Both the position numbers and the translations under genes were made by a program. Of a DNA stretch of 8,920 nt, positions 7,204 to 8,920 are shown in pieces. Each line of letters begins with the position of its first letter. Within the stretch, counting starts at the first letter, position 1. The notes below the pieces were generated by a model. It did not search any database. It saw nothing but the letters and a program-made list of their open reading frames with translations, and had not been told where the DNA came from. This DNA is from an uncultured Flavobacterium sp. (GTDB lineage Bacteria > Bacteroidota > Bacteroidia > Flavobacteriales > Flavobacteriaceae). Location of the stretch: the NCBI GenBank assembly GCA_946480635.1, contig CAMLKV010000073.1:1-8920 (forward strand). The letters run 5' to 3'.

Positions 7204-7986
7204 ATGAGAAAGATAATTTTAATAATTCTTGCATTTAGTTTAATGCAGTGTACTGGGCAAACAGAAAAAGGAGTAGAATATCCAAAAGAGAAAATTATGA
7301 CACAAGATAGATTTGATATTAAAAAATTTAATGAATGTTTAGAAAAAAAAGAAAAAGAAAATCCAATGCAAGATTTGTCTCAGTGTGTGGAGATTTTGAA
7401 AAATGGTGAGAAAATATCGAGCTATGAAACGACTGAAGATTATGTCATGTTGATAGATTTAGCTAGTCCTAAATTATTTCAAAAATATATGAGATACTAT
7501 AAAAATGGGGTTTTAAAAGAAGAAACAGAAAGATTTATAGGCTCTTCAATGAATTCAGATCAAATCAAATTTGGAGTGACAAAATTTTATGATGAAACAG
7601 GGAGATTAATAAAAACTATAGATGAATCGGTTCGGTATGAGCAAATTACGGTTAAGCCACTGCAATTGTTTGATATTCTAAAAAAAACACCTCTTTTTAT
7701 AAGTTTGACAGATGAGGAAAAAGCTCATTTTAAGTATATATTTAATTTAACAGAAGACAAATCAGAAGTTTCGCCTCAAGTGGTACATAAAGAATTGAAA
7801 GAGGAGTTTATTCTAAATCCGAATGATAGAGAAAATGCAAAAAGAGTTTTTTTAACCTTATCAAAAGATGAAAAAAAGTGGTTTGTTACAAAGGATATTT
7901 ATCCTTTTGGGTTAATTGAATTTGAAGTAGATACAAAATCGGGAAATATTTCTAACAGGGAGTACAAAGTAGAGTGGAGACCTTAA
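7204..7986 (+). CDS. Lipoprotein, putative cognate immunity protein
   Basis: A 260-residue protein whose first 19 residues (basic MRK, hydrophobic IILIILAFSLM, then QCTGQ) look like a lipoprotein signal, with lipidation at Cys16. Gln at -1 is unusual for the lipobox. The mature part is charged and soluble. Two stretches, QKYMRYYKNGVLKEE (93-107) and KFYDETGRLIKTIDE (127-141), resemble the MORN-like YYKNG/YDETGRLIK repeats of Bacteroidota antitoxin/immunity-type proteins. The C-terminus (about 227-258, FEVDTKSGNISNREYKVEW) looks like a PepSY-type strand pair. It begins 8 bases after the metzincin gene and shares its transcript, ending in a terminator. A periplasmic protein bound to the membrane, translated together with a secreted protease, fits an immunity or inhibitor role. 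That is inference; it could simply be an unrelated lipoprotein. Confidence 0.75.
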   Translation: MRKIILIILAFSLMQCTGQTEKGVEYPKEKIMTQDRFDIKKFNECLEKKEKENPMQDLSQCVEILKNGEKISSYETTEDYVMLIDLASPKLFQKYMRYYKNGVLKEETERFIGSSMNSDQIKFGVTKFYDETGRLIKTIDESVRYEQITVKPLQLFDILKKTPLFISLTDEEKAHFKYIFNLTEDKSEVSPQVVHKELKEEFILNPNDRENAKRVFLTLSKDEKKWFVTKDIYPFGLIEFEVDTKSGNISNREYKVEWRP

Positions 7987-8014
7987 CGATATTCTGGTTA
8001 TATAAAGAGATGAA

Positions 8015-8044
8015 AAAAAAAGTCCCAAAACTGGGACTTTTTTT
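8015..8044. terminator. Bidirectional terminator between convergent genes
   Basis: A 12-bp perfect stem, AAAAAAAGTCCC (8015-8026) and GGGACTTTTTTT (8033-8044), with T runs on both strands. The stem can extend one more pair to a 4-base loop. It serves the lipoprotein gene from the left and the MATE gene from the right; its right arm overlaps the first two bases of the MATE stop codon (8043-8045). Confidence 0.9.
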
Positions 8045-8920
8045 AAACTTGAATTGTTTTCCATTTTCCTCTGCGATATAAAAATATACTGGTCAAAGTG
8101 ATTGCGGTTTCGGCTATTGGTACTGCCATAAAAACTCCTGTAGGTCCCATTTTTAAATACTTGGCTAAAAAATAAGCTAAAGGTATTTGGAACAACCAAA
8201 ATCCAAAAAAATTTACTTTTGTTGGTGTCCAAGTATCTCCAGCACCATTAAAAGTGTTAATGAGTACCATCCCAATGCCATAGAATATGTAACCTAGGCT
8301 CATAATTTGTAAAGCAGAAACTGCAATCTCATGAACTGTTTCATCATTCGTGAAAAAGGAAATCACTATGTTGCCAAAAAATAAACAAAAAATCATAATT
8401 CCTGCCATGAAAATTACATTGTACTTAGCTGTCGTGAATACTGATTTTTCGGCTCTTTCAACCTGATTTGCTCCAAGATTTTGCCCTACCAAAGTTGCAG
8501 CAGCATTGCTTAAACCCCATGCAGGTAGTATGAAAAACATCATGATTCGTAAGGCAGTTTGATAGCCTGCAGAGCCATGGTCTCCTCCTGTTGTAGCTAC
8601 CAACTGTGCTAAGAAAATCCAACTACAAGAAGCAATAACAAATTGTAATACTCCAGGAGCAGCAATTTTTACTAACGCATTAATTTGTTCCCAGTCAGGA
8701 ACAAACTGTGAAATTTTTACTTTTAAAATTCCTTTGCCGCCGAATAAGTGATAAAACTGATACAAAACACCCACACTTCTTCCAATAGTTGTTGCCATAG
8801 CTGCGCCTATTAATCCAAATGCTGGTATTGGACCTAATCCGTTAATTAAAATTGGACAAAGTATAATATTACAGCCATTGGCAATCCATAAGCTTCGCAT
8901 TGCAATTGATGCATTTCCTG
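8043..8920 (-). CDS. MATE-family multidrug efflux transporter (partial, N-terminus off the right edge)
   Basis: The visible 291 or so residues form the C-terminal two thirds of a 12-helix MATE transporter, usually about 450 residues. The frame stays open to the right edge, reading GNASIAMRSLWIANGCN across the internal Met at 8900; GNASIAMRS is normal MATE sequence, so that Met is not the true start. Second-half hallmarks are present: a helix PGVLQFVIASCSWIFLAQLV, the loop NAAATLVGQNLGANQVERAE, and AGDTWTPTKVNFFGFW. The protein ends with a basic tail (YRRGKWKTIQV). MATE pumps use H+ or Na+ gradients to expel cationic drugs and metabolites across the inner membrane. Its substrate cannot be read from this part. 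Confidence 0.95.
   Translation of the reverse strand, partial: GNASIAMRSLWIANGCNIILCPILINGLGPIPAFGLIGAAMATTIGRSVGVLYQFYHLFGGKGILKVKISQFVPDWEQINALVKIAAPGVLQFVIASCSWIFLAQLVATTGGDHGSAGYQTALRIMMFFILPAWGLSNAAATLVGQNLGANQVERAEKSVFTTAKYNVIFMAGIMIFCLFFGNIVISFFTNDETVHEIAVSALQIMSLGYIFYGIGMVLINTFNGAGDTWTPTKVNFFGFWLFQIPLAYFLAKYLKMGPTGVFMAVPIAETAITLTSIFLYRRGKWKTIQV

Noticed and set aside
7912..8232. 106-codon minus-strand open frame across the convergent terminator
   Set aside because: It spans the ends of two good genes and a terminator hairpin. It is not plausible as a gene.
8898..8900. Met at 8900 as the start of the MATE gene
   Set aside because: The frame continues to the window edge with typical MATE sequence (GNASIA before it) and the first helices would be missing, so the gene is cut by the window.
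1..8920. tRNA, rRNA, CRISPR or insertion sequence
   Set aside because: No cloverleaf-like segment, conserved rRNA stretch, regularly spaced repeat, transposase or terminal inverted repeat was found on reading.

Overview
The window looks like chromosome of a Flavobacterium-type member of the Bacteroidota. It is AT-rich, with long A/T runs between genes. It carries a choice-of-anchor-L surface protein of the type IX secretion class. Several genes are preceded by TAnnTTTG boxes, the -7 element of this phylum, and there are no strong Shine-Dalgarno sequences.

Layout. Positions 1-1667 (minus strand) hold the N-terminal 555 residues of a large secreted surface protein that runs off the left edge; this stretch is coding throughout. 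A terminator at 1752-1786 follows lepA (1802-3598, minus), the back-translocating ribosomal GTPase EF4. The region upstream of lepA (3599-3993) holds a TAnnTTTG box, a small palindrome and a probable 43-residue basic protein gene (3737-3868, minus). Two small Roadblock/LC7-type genes (3994-4314 and 4354-4728, plus) lie in tandem. They are followed by a hairpin terminator and dusB (4821-5810, plus), a tRNA-dihydrouridine synthase with its own terminator.

The accessory part is 5897-7986 (plus). A signal-less protein of 423 or 432 residues ends in a complete metzincin zinc-protease site (HExxHxxGxxH plus a Met-turn). Its stop codon is 8 bases from the start of a lipoprotein gene, and the pair ends in a bidirectional terminator. 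This is the arrangement expected of an exported protease toxin and a periplasmic or membrane-anchored immunity lipoprotein, possibly a type VI secretion cargo. It is the best candidate for an undescribed system here. The right edge (8043-8920, minus) is the C-terminal two thirds of a MATE-family multidrug efflux protein.

Housekeeping translation and tRNA-modification genes (lepA, dusB) therefore flank small regulatory-type proteins and a short competition-type cassette. No rRNA, tRNA, CRISPR array, insertion sequence or phage gene was seen.
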